NCBI GenBank assembly: GCA_947172415.1
Contig: OX359201.1
Location: 1,984,001-2,048,000, forward strand
DNA: 64,000 nt
From: Chondrosia reniformis
Lineage: Eukaryota > Porifera > Demospongiae > Chondrillida > Chondrillidae
Reading direction: 5' to 3'
Shown: positions 38,901 through 50,841 of the stretch, one piece after another
Layout: every line of letters begins with the position of its first letter
Position numbering within the stretch: position 1 is the stretch's first letter
Translations under genes and position numbers: made by a program
The notes under the pieces: generated by a model
Seen by the model: only the letters and a program-made list of their open reading frames with translations
Database searches by the model: none
Told to the model about the DNA's origin: nothing

Positions 38901-39238
38901 CCAATATTAGTGTTCACTCATGTATCATCGCACACTTATTGTCTAGCTATCTATTATTCCTAGCTTACTAGGTCTCAACTAAACATGTATACTATATGTT
39001 TCCCTTATGTGTTTGTATCTTGTTTAGATCCATATTCATGAGAATAGCTCCTTTACCTAACTTGAAGGGACTCCGAGAGGCACTTATTTTATTTATGCAT
39101 CATTTTCTCAAAGATTCTGATTCTCTGAAAGGCACTCAACAAGCGCCTGTCGCAGTAAAGTTGAAAAAGAGAACTCATGAGGAGCTATTGAACATGAGAA
39201 TTCAAATAGCTGCAGATTCACTTAAGACTACTTTGTAA
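17954..39238 (+). CDS. NOM1: Nucleolar MIF4G domain-containing protein 1 (NOM1/Sgd1)
   Basis: Nineteen exons: 17954-18071, 18575-18798, 25113-25244, 25922-26511, 27097-27167, 27339-27467, 28238-28362, 29267-29360, 30584-30627, 30835-30884, 31135-31262, 31482-31544, 34567-34620, 34883-34992, 35273-35368, 36306-36374, 36745-36876, 38773-38867, 39028-39238. They total 2535 bases (844 residues; human NOM1 is about 860). The N-terminus is Lys/Arg-rich, then comes LLGLNKRKNKKSIPASF, an acidic Ser-rich stretch, ISKYVSPHLR, a MIF4G domain starting near KGLLNRLSEGNMASIL, GRWWIVGSAW, and an MA3 domain (VIITSE|DFNDAFEKLL..HVLVDCCLR). NOM1 acts in the nucleolus in 18S rRNA maturation and recruits PP1 and the helicase eIF4A3 in other animals. 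Intron 2 (18799-25112) contains an antisense gene. Confidence 0.93.
18935..19340. mobile_element. Interspersed repeat with inverted sub-repeats (MITE-like)
   Basis: A block beginning near CACTGAGCTGTACAAAAG and ending near TCAGTGACTATACTTGCATC, with CCTATTAATGGCAACCAGTG in one orientation and its complement in the other. Related blocks sit at 35515-35675 and 39270-39420 (starting CACTGAGCTA..CAAAGG). No coding capacity. The class is uncertain; symmetry suggests a small DNA-transposon derivative. Confidence 0.4.
19155..19280. repeat. Tandem 39-bp repeat, about 3.3 copies
   Basis: Units start at 19155, 19194, 19233 and 19272 with CTGGGAGGTGATCACTGGTT and run through CCATTCATAGGACTTT. The unit is itself a piece of an interspersed repeat, with the words ATTAATAGGACT and GGTTGCCATT, also seen near 19070 and 19300 (inverted), 35560 and 39390. 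It lies in NOM1 intron 2. Confidence 0.8.
20009..20033 (+). ncRNA. Hammerhead-like core, family A (best stem II)
   Basis: CTGATGA 20009-20015, perfect GACC/GGTC stem closed by TTAG, then GAAA 20029-20032. The downstream tail ends GCTGTAGCTCAATAA. Stem III and the cleavage site are not convincing. It sits in NOM1 intron 2, upstream of the 3' end of the UNC93-like gene. Confidence 0.45.
20296..23402 (-). CDS. UNC93-like major facilitator family membrane protein
   Basis: Exons 22383-23402, 21521-21785 and 20296-20519 sum to 1509 bases (502 residues). An acidic cytosolic N-terminus of about 65 residues precedes roughly a dozen hydrophobic segments. Family marks: the first helix (FNFFLANVLMFAENGSFFLL), the loop and helix with ANFYPTWYTLLPTNFLAGV (the YP.WYTL.P signature of UNC93 proteins), and an NAT/NST-rich extracellular loop (ENATTVG, NATVEVNATT). 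UNC93 proteins are solute-carrier-like; UNC93A is poorly understood and UNC93B1 traffics Toll-like receptors. Which member this is cannot be settled. The whole gene lies inside intron 2 of NOM1 on the opposite strand. The start ATG at 23402 is the first in frame. Confidence 0.82.
22195..22330. repeat. Local tandem duplications with GTAAATATTATCCTAAA words
   Basis: About 2.5 imperfect copies of a unit containing AAAGGATGTACATACTGTAA and ATTATCCTAAA, followed by palindromic TATGTATATA words, in the first intron of the UNC93-like gene. Confidence 0.6.
23880..24080 (-). mobile_element. Penelope-like terminal fragment (decayed)
   Basis: Contains inverted copies of a GATGGTTCATCTTTTAG word (near 23913 and complementary near 24010), a decayed hammerhead-like core on the minus strand near 23968-23995, and CAGCTAGAAGAAATCCCTAT. 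The same words occur at 955-1075, 2940-3025, 13185-13225 and 37830-37995. Confidence 0.45.
24720..24940. mobile_element. MITE-like fragment
   Basis: AATCATAATTTGGTGATTCG and its near complement AATCACCAATTCACCAAAAT face each other, and the end carries CCGGCTATACGGTATATG, resembling another copy near 24570 (GCATACGGTATAATTC). Non-coding and in NOM1 intron 2. The superfamily is not determined. Confidence 0.35.
29717..29740 (+). ncRNA. Hammerhead-like core, family A
   Basis: CTGATGA 29717-29723, GACC/GGTT stem (one G-U) with TATG loop, GAAA 29737-29740, followed by the TTGCTGTTGCTCAATAAAC tail. In an intron of NOM1, sense to the gene. Stem III is not evident. Confidence 0.4.
30065..30560 (+). 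repeat. 48-bp minisatellite, about 10 copies
   Basis: Unit begins GACAGCTAGGTTAGTGTACT and ends ATGATTGTACTTACGTATATGTA. Interior units are near identical; the last ones lose 8-10 bases. It sits in the NOM1 intron between exons 29267-29360 and 30584-30627, ending 24 bases before the exon. Confidence 0.92.
32443..32630. repeat. 28-29 bp tandem repeat at the 3' end of the integrase ORF
   Basis: About 6.5 units of AAGGCCATCTCCTCATCATC plus TTCAGGTAA. The minus-strand integrase reading frame runs into the last unit and stops at 32580. Confidence 0.9.
32580..34250 (-). pseudogene. Integrase of Ty3/Ginger type (broken)
   Basis: Minus-strand fragments in order: an N-terminal segment (ANDKRALRQQAETFDERN) near 34200; a zinc-finger part with CRYCDTCQRVN near 33850; the DDE core with GIDFVCPLPLTPRGKRYI, DYFSKWPEAAS, VQSDQGRKFVNNV and YHPQTNGLDERMNQ; then, after a likely intron at 33026-33111, a GPY/F-type module (DEKWDGPYEIVEKLTRG) and LKKLYNSALLKDYF. 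TAA at 33652-33654 interrupts the core in frame, and at least one more stop lies near 34130. No gag, protease or reverse transcriptase is nearby, and the flanks carry inverted TATCCC-rich ends, so an integrase-type DNA transposon (Ginger-like) fits better than an LTR element. It is inserted in NOM1 intron 31545-34566. Confidence 0.8.
35690..36200 (+). mobile_element. Small element with nested inverted repeats and a 64-codon ORF
   Basis: An inverted repeat (GTTATAACCCACTTCCGAGG near 35690, its complement near 35775-35797) surrounds a palindromic GAGGCCGAGG..CCGAGGCCGAG core. A second pair, GTACCCCTTTGCCATGG (35804-35820) and CCATGGTAATGGGGTAC (36182-36198), brackets an ORF at 35861-36055 starting MDKENSEPRRKRLKLVKNPA and containing RFGHASAEDLSYLAEKQ. 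That segment faintly resembles the N-terminal part of KIAA1958/QRICH1-type recombinase-like proteins. It lies wholly inside a NOM1 intron. Likely a non-autonomous transposon. Confidence 0.45.
36428..36690. mobile_element. TA-flanked MITE (pogo/Tc1-mariner-like)
   Basis: Left end CAGTAAAACCTCTCTTATCC at 36428; the complement of the right end reads TGGTCAAACCTCAATTATCC at 36690. TA dinucleotides flank both sides (36426-36427, 36691-36692). 263 bases with no transposase. The AAACCTC..TTATCC ends resemble Tigger/pogo-type elements. In a NOM1 intron. Confidence 0.75.
37044..37069 (-). ncRNA. Hammerhead-like core downstream of Penelope GIY-YIG (copy 1)
   Basis: Minus strand: CTGATGA (complement of 37063-37069), a five-base GACCC/GGGTC stem with TCA loop, then TAAAC where GAAAC is expected. 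The G12 change should kill catalysis. Confidence 0.4.
37834..37990. repeat. Inverted repeat of Penelope terminal sequence
   Basis: CACCATCTAAAAGATAACTT ... CAGTTAGAAGAAATCCTTAT ... TCTATTAG at about 37834-37890 faces its diverged complement at 37938-37990, with about 47 bases between. The same words recur in single orientation at 1021-1075 and 2985-3025. Confidence 0.65.
38047..38072 (-). ncRNA. Hammerhead-like core downstream of Penelope GIY-YIG (copy 2)
   Basis: Minus strand: CTGAAGA (one change from CTGATGA), GACCCCCAGGGTT stem-loop, GAAAC, then ATTTGAC. Preserved stem II and GAAA but altered core, so probably inactive. Confidence 0.4.
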
Positions 39239-40109
39239 TCTTACTATTATAGTCACTCTGCTGTATACAAGGGAGTTAATTGCACTGAGCTATGCAAAGG
39301 CTATACATATATGGTGATATGCAAATAATCACTGTAAACAAATCAGGCCAAACCAGCCAGGTGACTACAGTCTAATCTGGGGGACCAAAGTCCTATTCAA
39401 CCAGTGATTGCCCACCATGGCCAGTCATGATCAACCAAATGCAAGATGGAAAAATTCTTCAAATACCCACAAACAGCTGTTTCCAAGATGTCTGTGGTTC
39501 TTAGATGACTTTTTTATTTTTTTCCGGACTAGAAGAATTTGTCCTATATACATAATACACGTATACATTCTCATTGGTCCCATCCTGTTAGGTTCCAGGG
39601 GCAATTTTCTCTCCATCTTCGGATGTGACCAGGCTTTAGTAGGCATGCAGCATAAGTGACTGTACCTCATTTTCCAGAGTGGCTCAAATTATTGTGCACT
39701 ATATATTCATCGGTGCAGCTAAAGCCCATTTATATAATAGATTAGCCTAAATATATACCATCAGCTAAAGCCCATTTATATAATAGATTAGCCTAAATAT
39801 ATATATATATAATGTAATTCTGACTTCTTAAATGATCCAAGTACTATAGTCACCGTATCGTATTATTTGTCACTCAGGGCTTTATGCATATATCTAGATC
39901 TGGTATTATGGTATCCTAATGATTGGCTTGAGAAGGCTGGGCTTTATTTCAGTTTATATAATTACTTAATGTCTGTGCCTGCATCTATATATAAAACGTA
40001 AATTGTATTTTGGAGATTGCCCTACTCCCCCTCCTTAATTTAAATAAATAGGGTGTCTATATATATATATTCTTCCACCTGCTTACAGTATAATATACAC
40101 AATTGTAAT
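39239..40109. other. Intergenic downstream of NOM1, repeats only
   Basis: A CACTGAGCTATGCAAAGG-type interspersed repeat at about 39270-39420, a 48-base tandem duplication (AAAGCCCATTTATATAATAG) at 39715-39805, and AT microsatellites. No coding signal supported. Confidence 0.5.
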
Positions 40110-41725
40110 TTGTATTCGTCTTTACGTATGTGTAAAGATAACGTAAAGGTACTGTAAAGACATCTTTACGTCACCTTTAAGTTGACGCTTAGAGGTGTAA
40201 CATCTTTAATCTTTAAGTCAACTTTACGTTATACAGTAAAGAGCTTAAAGCACCACTTTACGAAGCCCGTTAAGGTGTCATTAAAGACCATAAAGATGAT
40301 CGACATCTTTACGCCTAGTAAAGGTGTCTTTAATCCGTTTGTAAAGTTATTAAATTTCGACTTCAGTTTTTTAAATAAAACTTAAATTTCTTTACAATAA
40401 AAACAATTAAAAACAAGTAAAAACGTTCAGTTAGTAAAAAAAATCGTTAGTTTTCGTTCCCTTTTGAGCTGTTTTTCTAAAGAAGAAAGAAATAATCGTG
40501 AACAAGGTATTTTATCTAGGACATAAAAACACTTACCATGATATTTCGAATGTTTTGAGTACCTGCACGCAAAGAATTAAACAAAATGACATGCGCTACA
40601 AAGGTAGGCTAAACAGTGATAGATTACGTAGCAATATGACAGTTTAAACTTACTTTAAATTCCTTTGAAGCTGTTAAACCTGCATATGTTGAAAAAACAT
40701 TTAGACAGTAAAGCTGAATCTTACAAATAATAACTAAACATGATCATAAAGGCTTACTTCTTTCAGAGATGGTCTGTGTACGAATACCTGCAGTTGGAAG
40801 GGATCACAGTGGGATGCGAAATGAATTAAGTCAACTTGAAGCATAAATAACTTACCTTTCTTAGATAACTAACTTCTCCCCGCGCTTTATTCAAAAACTA
40901 AAAATTGCGCAATATATTGGTCACATGTGTCAAAAACAATGGCCGCCTTGTGTAAATGGTAATTTAAAGGACATTGCAGCATTTTAACCAAATTGCAATG
41001 GCTGAAAACTTCAATAAGCCTAATTCTTCCATAGGAATTCCTCTTGGAAGAAAATATTGCATTTAGTTTAACATTGCATACTATATTTAAACCTGAGTTT
41101 AATTGTTTTATGTATGTATGCAGCCATGCCTATATGTATTATAATAATTAATCATTGACATGTGTGATGCATGTATATATATATAAGTAGCATGCTTAGC
41201 CCTGACCCTGTGTGCACCAGTGATTGTTGTCTTTAATTTTTTAAATTAAGAAGTGTATATAAAAGCACTGCATATATAATTAAAAAGTATATACCGGGAG
41301 AAATTGTGTACTGGTACCTGAATGACTATGACCATGAATACATGCATCATGCAACACTGTGTGCATGTATACAGCTGCTATTAATTGTTGGAAATATAAC
41401 CACAATTAGCCTGTTCAAAAAATGGCTTCAGATAAAATGGGTCCAGCTATATAGCCTATATTAAAATGGCAAAATGTCAGCTTAAAGTCATCTTGATCAT
41501 CTTTACCTTGAACTTAAAGATATATGGAGAGCTTAAAGACATCTTTATCATCTTTACACTGAATGTAAAGGTATTAAAGACATCTTGATCATCTTTTATT
41601 TAAACTTAAAGATGGTGGAAAGCTTAAAGACATCTTGATCATCTTTAAACATGACTTAAAGATGGACCTGTACATCTTTAAGCTCATCTTTACTATCTTT
41701 ACAGAATGTAAAGATAATTCCTTTT
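40110..41725. mobile_element. Possible DNA transposon with clustered AAAGATG/TCTTTA subterminal words
   Basis: Two clusters, 40115-40345 and 41470-41715, each pack a dozen or more TCTTTA/TAAAGA words in both orientations (for example CTTAAAGACATCTTGATCAT several times at 41470-41650). The right cluster ends TCCTTTTTACAGTGCAATTG, whose complement starts CACTGTAAAAAGG, a style common for transposon ends. The 1.1 kb between them has no long ORF. A matching left terminus was not identified. Confidence 0.4.
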
Positions 41726-41772
41726 TACAGTGCAATTGAAAGTTAATTAAGGTTTACTAAGTCTTTCTCAAG

Positions 41773-41895
41773 ATGGCGGATTGTCGTTGTTTTGATTTCG
41801 GGGCGCGCTCCTCTACGAGATGGTCCAAAGTGCTGGGAGCGTTTGATCACGATACGGCTGCGGGCGTGGGAGGAATTCACGAACATACGTTTTGA
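41773..41895 (+). CDS. Short GC-rich ORF, possible first exon
   Basis: ATG in the context CAAGATGGCGG opens a 40-codon frame starting MADCRCFDFGARSSTRWSKV in a GC-rich island unlike its surroundings. It could be a first coding exon or merely a YY1-type promoter site (AAGATGGCGG). No downstream exon was found. Confidence 0.2.
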   Translation: MADCRCFDFGARSSTRWSKVLGAFDHDTAAGVGGIHEHTF

Positions 41896-42399
41896 ATTTC
41901 TCTTTAAAATTATAGCCTAATAAATTTGGCAATACAATTACGTACCTATATATACGTAAATAAACTGTGAATAAAAATTGCTCAATAAAAGGTGTTAATG
42001 TAGAAGATTGAAATTGCATGGAGAGCGAGTAATGTAACATTTGTGAAAATTCTCCTTTTAATTAAGAATTCTTTGCTTTTTGTAATTTGTTCATGATTAC
42101 CATAATAATTTGTATAATATTAAGGTATTAACTGGTTGCCACGGTTATAAGAATTTAAAACCTTTGATTATAATTATACATTTTGCAATTGATTATTCAC
42201 ATTCAGTATATGTGAACTACTTTATAATTATTATTATACATTTGATTTTGATTATTTATGTTTGTGAACTAATTTACTAACATCAAATTATTTAATAAGT
42301 ATACTATTTCTAAAGTGTTTCAATAACTCTAGATCTATCAGTGTCATTATACTTTGACATTAATTCATTGTTGCACTACGTTTTGGTCTTAGCAATCTC

Positions 42400-43762
42400 C
42401 TACAAAGTAACCATCCTGTTGACATACTGGAGATGTCTAAGCAGCAAGATCATGGTATTATCCACTGGAAGTCGATAATTGTACTGGACAAAAGGTTGTC
42501 CATTTACCAAGACCTGAAAGCAATTCATTTGATACATATAAGCTATAGTAAAGTGCTCGGATGGTTGCAGAGGAATATATCCTGATCTCTCTGCTTTTCC
42601 CCAGCCTTTTCCAACTATGAAGGTATTGCGAACAACATCATTTTCAGTAAATCGAGGATTAAAGTGGAAAACAATATCTTTTTCAGAAGTCGATGAAAGT
42701 TGTTTTTCATCCAGGTTGAACAAGTTGAGGTCAATTCGGCCAGAAGGTGGACTTCTCCCTTCAACAAACACCACTCTACCAGACTGGCAATCAGTTATTT
42801 TCTATACAAAGATAGATATGAGCTATATACGTAGACCATATATGCATAGTCATGGCAATAAGGCTGATAATCGGGGGTGGGAATTATCTACGGTAACCAT
42901 GCATAAACAGTGTGATCATTTGCTAATTAATAGGATAGGTATATGCTATGAAATTAAAGCAGTGAAAAAAAAACAAATGCACTAAGCCAGTGCAAAGGCT
43001 ATGATAGATATTACAGATTTACTTCCTGCTATATTAAATTTAAACAAGTCTTAGAAGTAAATCTCTTTTCAATGTGTATGTAATTTAGTCATGATCTCTG
43101 TCAGTGAGTAAATTTAGGTATTCCTTCATTTTTTAGCCATTCCAACCCCCAGCCTGCTCAAAGGCCATGACAATGCATAGGGTCTATTATACCCCATCAA
43201 CTCAGACTTCTACTGAAATATAATTACTTGGCCTCAGCTCCACCTTGCATGGTCTTGCATATATTATATTTCGGCTATATAGTCCTTGTTTGTGTCTGGT
43301 CTATAACTATACATTGCAATTATAATAATATCCTAAATTAAAACCAGATCTTTATGCAGGCTTCACTAATTATAGTGTCTATACCTTTCCAATTGTGACT
43401 TCACTTTCTGATGTGTAGATGCCAGTTATTTCTGAAAGAGGCAAACGATACTCATATCCAGAGCCAATTTTAGCTCCATTAGCACATATCACAAAGGCAG
43501 AGTCAGTAGCTGTTACAGTTATGCAGGTCTTGGCACCTGGAGTGATTGGAAAACCCGCTGGTTTCTCCGCTGGTCCCCACTTACCGTCTATTAAAGTATT
43601 AAGCACAAGACAATTCTGGTCATATCTGGGATTTACATGGAGGACGATGTCCCCATTCGTAGCAGTGAAGTTCAGATACACCCTTCCAGAGTAAGGTGCA
43701 ATATATTCCAAATACACGACTGTTCCAACAGAAAAGTCTACTATGCCACTCATAGTCTTCAT
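42400..43762 (-). CDS. Tandem-repeat galectin
   Basis: Exons 43385-43762 and 42400-42801 join in phase for 259 residues with two galectin carbohydrate domains, one per exon. CRD1: VYLNFTATNGDIVLHVNPRY, then VLNTL and KWGPAEK. CRD2: IVFHFNPRF, VVRNTF and GWGKAERSG, then PFVQYNYRLP. The H.NPR and N residues and the tryptophan are kept in both. Galectins bind beta-galactosides outside or inside cells and lack signal peptides, as here. In both domains the residue three after the tryptophan (normally Glu) is Ala, with Glu one place later. The start is uncertain: an acceptor-like CATTCTGACAG lies just upstream, so 43762 may not be the first codon. Confidence 0.85.
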
Positions 43763-43914
43763 TGCGAAATTTTCTGTCAGAATGTAAACGTTATATAAAC
43801 GATGGTCCAATATACTCTGCAGCTGTATACTTTCACCAACGCTCTTGTCGCCTTTTATACAGAGCGTCCTTGGGCAAACCCTAGGCTTAGTGACAACCAA
43901 AAACGGCTTCTGTC

Positions 43915-43942
43915 CATATCTATCTATCTATCTATCTATATT
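43915..43942. repeat. (ATCT)n microsatellite
   Basis: Seven ATCT-type units just upstream of the galectin. Confidence 0.85.
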
Positions 43943-44093
43943 ATGCGAAAGTGAAAACGCGAATAACAAAAGGTTAATATCGTAGAGCCGTAATCCTTTG
44001 TTCGATAACTCCTCCTGCAGCTTGCGTATGACCGAACCGAAACGCAGAACTATTACGGGGCGCCGCATGGGGAGTGTCCTAACAACGATTCAC

Positions 44094-45008
44094 CTAGTCT
44101 GATGAAATCAGACCCAAAACTTACGCAATACTTGCTCCAGTAAGGGTCTGACAACTTACGGCCGGTTTGCTGTTGCACGGTCGCAATTAACACCGACCAT
44201 TCTGTGGTCAAACACCTTCCATATTTGGTAACTGGAATGTAAACATTGCCGTCCTTATTAATAATTAACAAATGTGCAAAGTACAAGACTAAATGGCAGT
44301 CCACTCAAGTTATATATAGAAGAAATCCACGCAGCAAAATCCTTTCTGTTGTGGCTTCAATGGATGGTTTGTCCTTCCACTATCACTGAAGAGATCTGCT
44401 TGACTTAGCAGCTGTGAAGCTTTTCGAATGTCTGGAGACAAATCAGGCGACTTGTGTGTTCCAGGGCTATAGTGGTCATCAAAACTGCTGCAAATCGACT
44501 TGAGAATATCCAGAATACGCCCAGTCCGCAAGATGGTGTTTTCTGTCAAGTTTGAACCAGCCTCTGATAGGTATTTCTTCAAATCTCTGTATATTAACTT
44601 AAGTCGATTTGCAGCAGTTTTGATGACCACTATAGCCCTGGAACACACAAGTCGCCTGACTTGTCTCCAGACATTCGAAAAGCTTCACAGCTGCTAAGTC
44701 AAGCAGATCTCTTCAGTGATAGTGGAAGGACAAACCATCCATTGAAGCCACAACAGAAAGGATTTTGCTGCGCGGATTTTCTTCTATAACTTCCAGTGGA
44801 CTGCCATTTTTAGTCTTGTACTTTGCACACTTGTTAATTATTAATAAGGACGGCAATGTTTACATTCCAGTTACCAAATATGGAAGGTGTTTGACCACAG
44901 AATGGTCGGTGTTAATTGCGACCGTGCAACAGCAAACCGGCCGTAAGTTGTCAGACCCTTACTGGAGCAAGTATTGCGCAAGTTTTGGGTCTGATTTCAT
45001 CAGACTAG
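44094..45008. repeat. Near-perfect palindrome, arms about 410 bp, spacer 94 bp
   Basis: 44094-44503 is the reverse complement of 44598-45008 with only about ten differences and small indels. Similarity stops abruptly at CAGACTAG on both sides. Each arm encodes, reading outward, a frame with VLYFAHLLIINKDGNVYIPV and TTEWSVLIATVQQQTGRKLS that I do not recognise. On the minus strand 44310-44648 an ORF crosses the spacer (KLIYRDLKKYLSEAGSNLTE, RTGRILDILKSICSSF). The flanks differ. It could be a foldback transposon or a recent inverted duplication of an unknown gene segment. Confidence 0.9.
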
Positions 45009-47299
45009 ATTCACCTGATCCGAGAGGAACGCCGCAAGGCGGCCATCTTTTCGAGTGGGTGGCCTCGAAAATGCTGACGTCAGAATTTCTATCTTTAGGC
45101 AGCACCGAACTCGCCTAAAGATTAGTCAGAATCTCTGTCGTGGGGAAGTGCACCAAGCCACATGAATATGGTGGCACTAGGACTCAATGTGGTCCAATGT
45201 ACATTACACACAGAAAACAAAAAAGAAATATAAATCAGTTGATGAGTACACTAGCTAGGATGTCTGTGCAGTATGAAGATCAATAACAGAATGACTATAA
45301 ATGGAGGTAAGTGAGATGATGACAACCTGCATTCCTATATAGCTAACTAAGACTTGCCAAAGCCCTCAAAGGCGCTCAAGAATGTGCTAACAGATTAATT
45401 TCATTGGTTTCAAGTTTTAACAGTCCCCTTTCCAAGTTTTATATGTACTAGTTGTATTATGTCCTTTTCGAGATTAATATATTATGTATGTAAGAAACTT
45501 TTTGAGTTTGGCATAAAGTACAACTTCATACATGTAAATATATATACAATCACCCCTATACATGAGTTAAATAAACCTTTAAATGATGAGGTTAATTACA
45601 TACATACAATTAGGATTATAGTGTCTCCAACAGTGCATGTAAATGCATGCGTAATCACCCCTAGCTACACATACTGCTGGTAATTTTGAAGGTTAGAATA
45701 TTTAACGAATTAATCAACTTAAGGACTTGGCCAACGGTTTTTTAATCTTGTCTTTTTATATACGTAGCTGTCACATTATATATACAGTAATAAGATAGCC
45801 GAGAAGAGAATGGAAGAAAAGAAGACAGAAAAGAAAATACTCCTGTATCTTTACTATCCAAAGCTCTCTCCCAGTTTATAGTTCCTTATAGGCTTTTTAA
45901 GGCATGCATAACATGTAAATGGTGTATTAGATTTTTCATGTGATCACACAGGATCAAATTTCAGGTTTCACATGCATGAAATCTATTTGAAACTTCGTAA
46001 ACAGCTAGGTTTCAAAGGGTGCCCAAGAATGGGCTAACAGATTATATATAATTAATTTCACTGGTTTCAAGTTTTAACAGTTCCCTTTCCAAGTTTTATA
46101 CATATACCTTTTGAAACCTCGAGTTTCAAATAGGTTTCATGCCTTCTGAAACCTGGGATTTGATCATGTGATCATGCACATATATAATATTATATTTAAT
46201 AGTTATATATTATACATATACACCCATGTTTCCGATAATGTCAGTATATATACATAACAAATATAATAATAGTTGTTCTTTCTAAGTACAGTTCAGCAGC
46301 TCTTCATAAAATAGTGTATCACTATACAGACATAATGAAATAAGGAATAATTAGTGGATTATTTTACCGAAGTGTTTCTTTGGCAATCTTTTGGCTAAAT
46401 GACTGTTGATGGCTTGCGAGCCATTATTAGTTATTATACAGCTAGAATAAATTGCAATTACTTGTATTTGAACCAGATGAAATATAATACAGCAAATTAT
46501 GGGAAACACTGTTGTTAACTTGTTATTGTGTGCATGAATGTTGCAGGGATTCCACTAAACACTCATATGGTATAATTATATAGACTGCATCACCTAAAGC
46601 TTCACATATATATAGCTATAGGTTTTCCTAAGTAATTATACACCTATTATATATATCTTCACAATCACCCAAAGCATCATAGGTTTCCCAAAGTAATTAA
46701 GTCTACAGGTAAACTGTCTAATTAAGTAATCTTCCTTACAACCTAATGCTTACTGTCAACCCTTTGTTTATATAGCATAACGGCTGTGGTGCATGTTTAA
46801 GATATTATATATATGTGCATATTTATGTATATATATCCATAAGGCTGAAGATTCCTGGTATATATACCAGAAACATTAAACATTTTCTATGGCACCAAAA
46901 GCACAGAAACAAGAAAGGGATGTTACACAGTGAAGCATTAGCTGTGCATGAATCATACAACAAGGGAGTTGCAACATGTCCCTATATACATCTATAATAA
47001 TACAATAATCCCGGCATGTATGGATTTAATGTAGTATACTGGTCACAATATAGAGAAGCTCAGCAGCAAGCACATATGTAGACCAGCATGCTATAAACAT
47101 GAAGTCAAAATTCCATTGGTTGCATTGGTTTGTTTAGCAATGAAGAAGCTGGCAACGATTGTCATTATATATCTGTGCAATCTTAACTTACTACAATCAA
47201 CACATTTTGTACCCTCTATCCTCCTAGGGACCAATCGATTATTATTAATATTTAATTATTATGTACGCATTTCCTTTCCTTTACATTATACATGCAGAT
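45009..47299. other. Intergenic region with scattered repeats
   Basis: Holds a family B element at 45795-45925, the inverted-repeat element at 45937-46176, a related single copy of its core at 45358-45445 (GGTTTCAAGTTTTAACAGT), and AT microsatellites. No ORF that looks like protein. Confidence 0.5.
45937..46176. mobile_element. 240-bp element with about 60-bp inverted ends
   Basis: CATGTGATCACACAGGATCA ... AAATCTATTTGAAACTTCG at the left faces a complementary right end (GAAACCTCGAGTTTCAAATA ... GATTTGATCATGTGATCATG). Its interior GGTTTCAAGTTTTAACAGT block is also found at 45405-45425. MITE-like, no ORF. Confidence 0.6.
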
Positions 47300-50603
<3,304 letters not shown>

Positions 50604-50841
50604 TTTGTTGGTATCTAGGCAACGTTGCACAATGTGAGCCATTTGCATCCGGAGTTTTCCTATTCCTGCGTAGCCAGCCTTTACACTTATTATCGCCATT
50701 TTCGATTTTCCGGCTAGGAAGTGAAATAGGGTAAAGGGCTGGCCAACGTGATTATAAATAAGTACATGTAACATGTTTAAGACTAGGTAGCGTTGTTAGC
50801 CGGTAGATCGGTTGTTGGAAATTGGCCCTCCAGTTGTCAAT
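50604..50841. promoter_or_regulatory. Divergent promoter region of MORN5 and the p67phox-like gene
   Basis: Only 238 bases separate the two start codons. No TATA box is evident. A bidirectional promoter is inferred from spacing alone. Confidence 0.5.

Noticed and set aside
44053-45118. Two head-to-head genes
   Set aside because: The two similar ORFs are the arms of one palindrome; without homologues or transcripts they are better described as a repeat.
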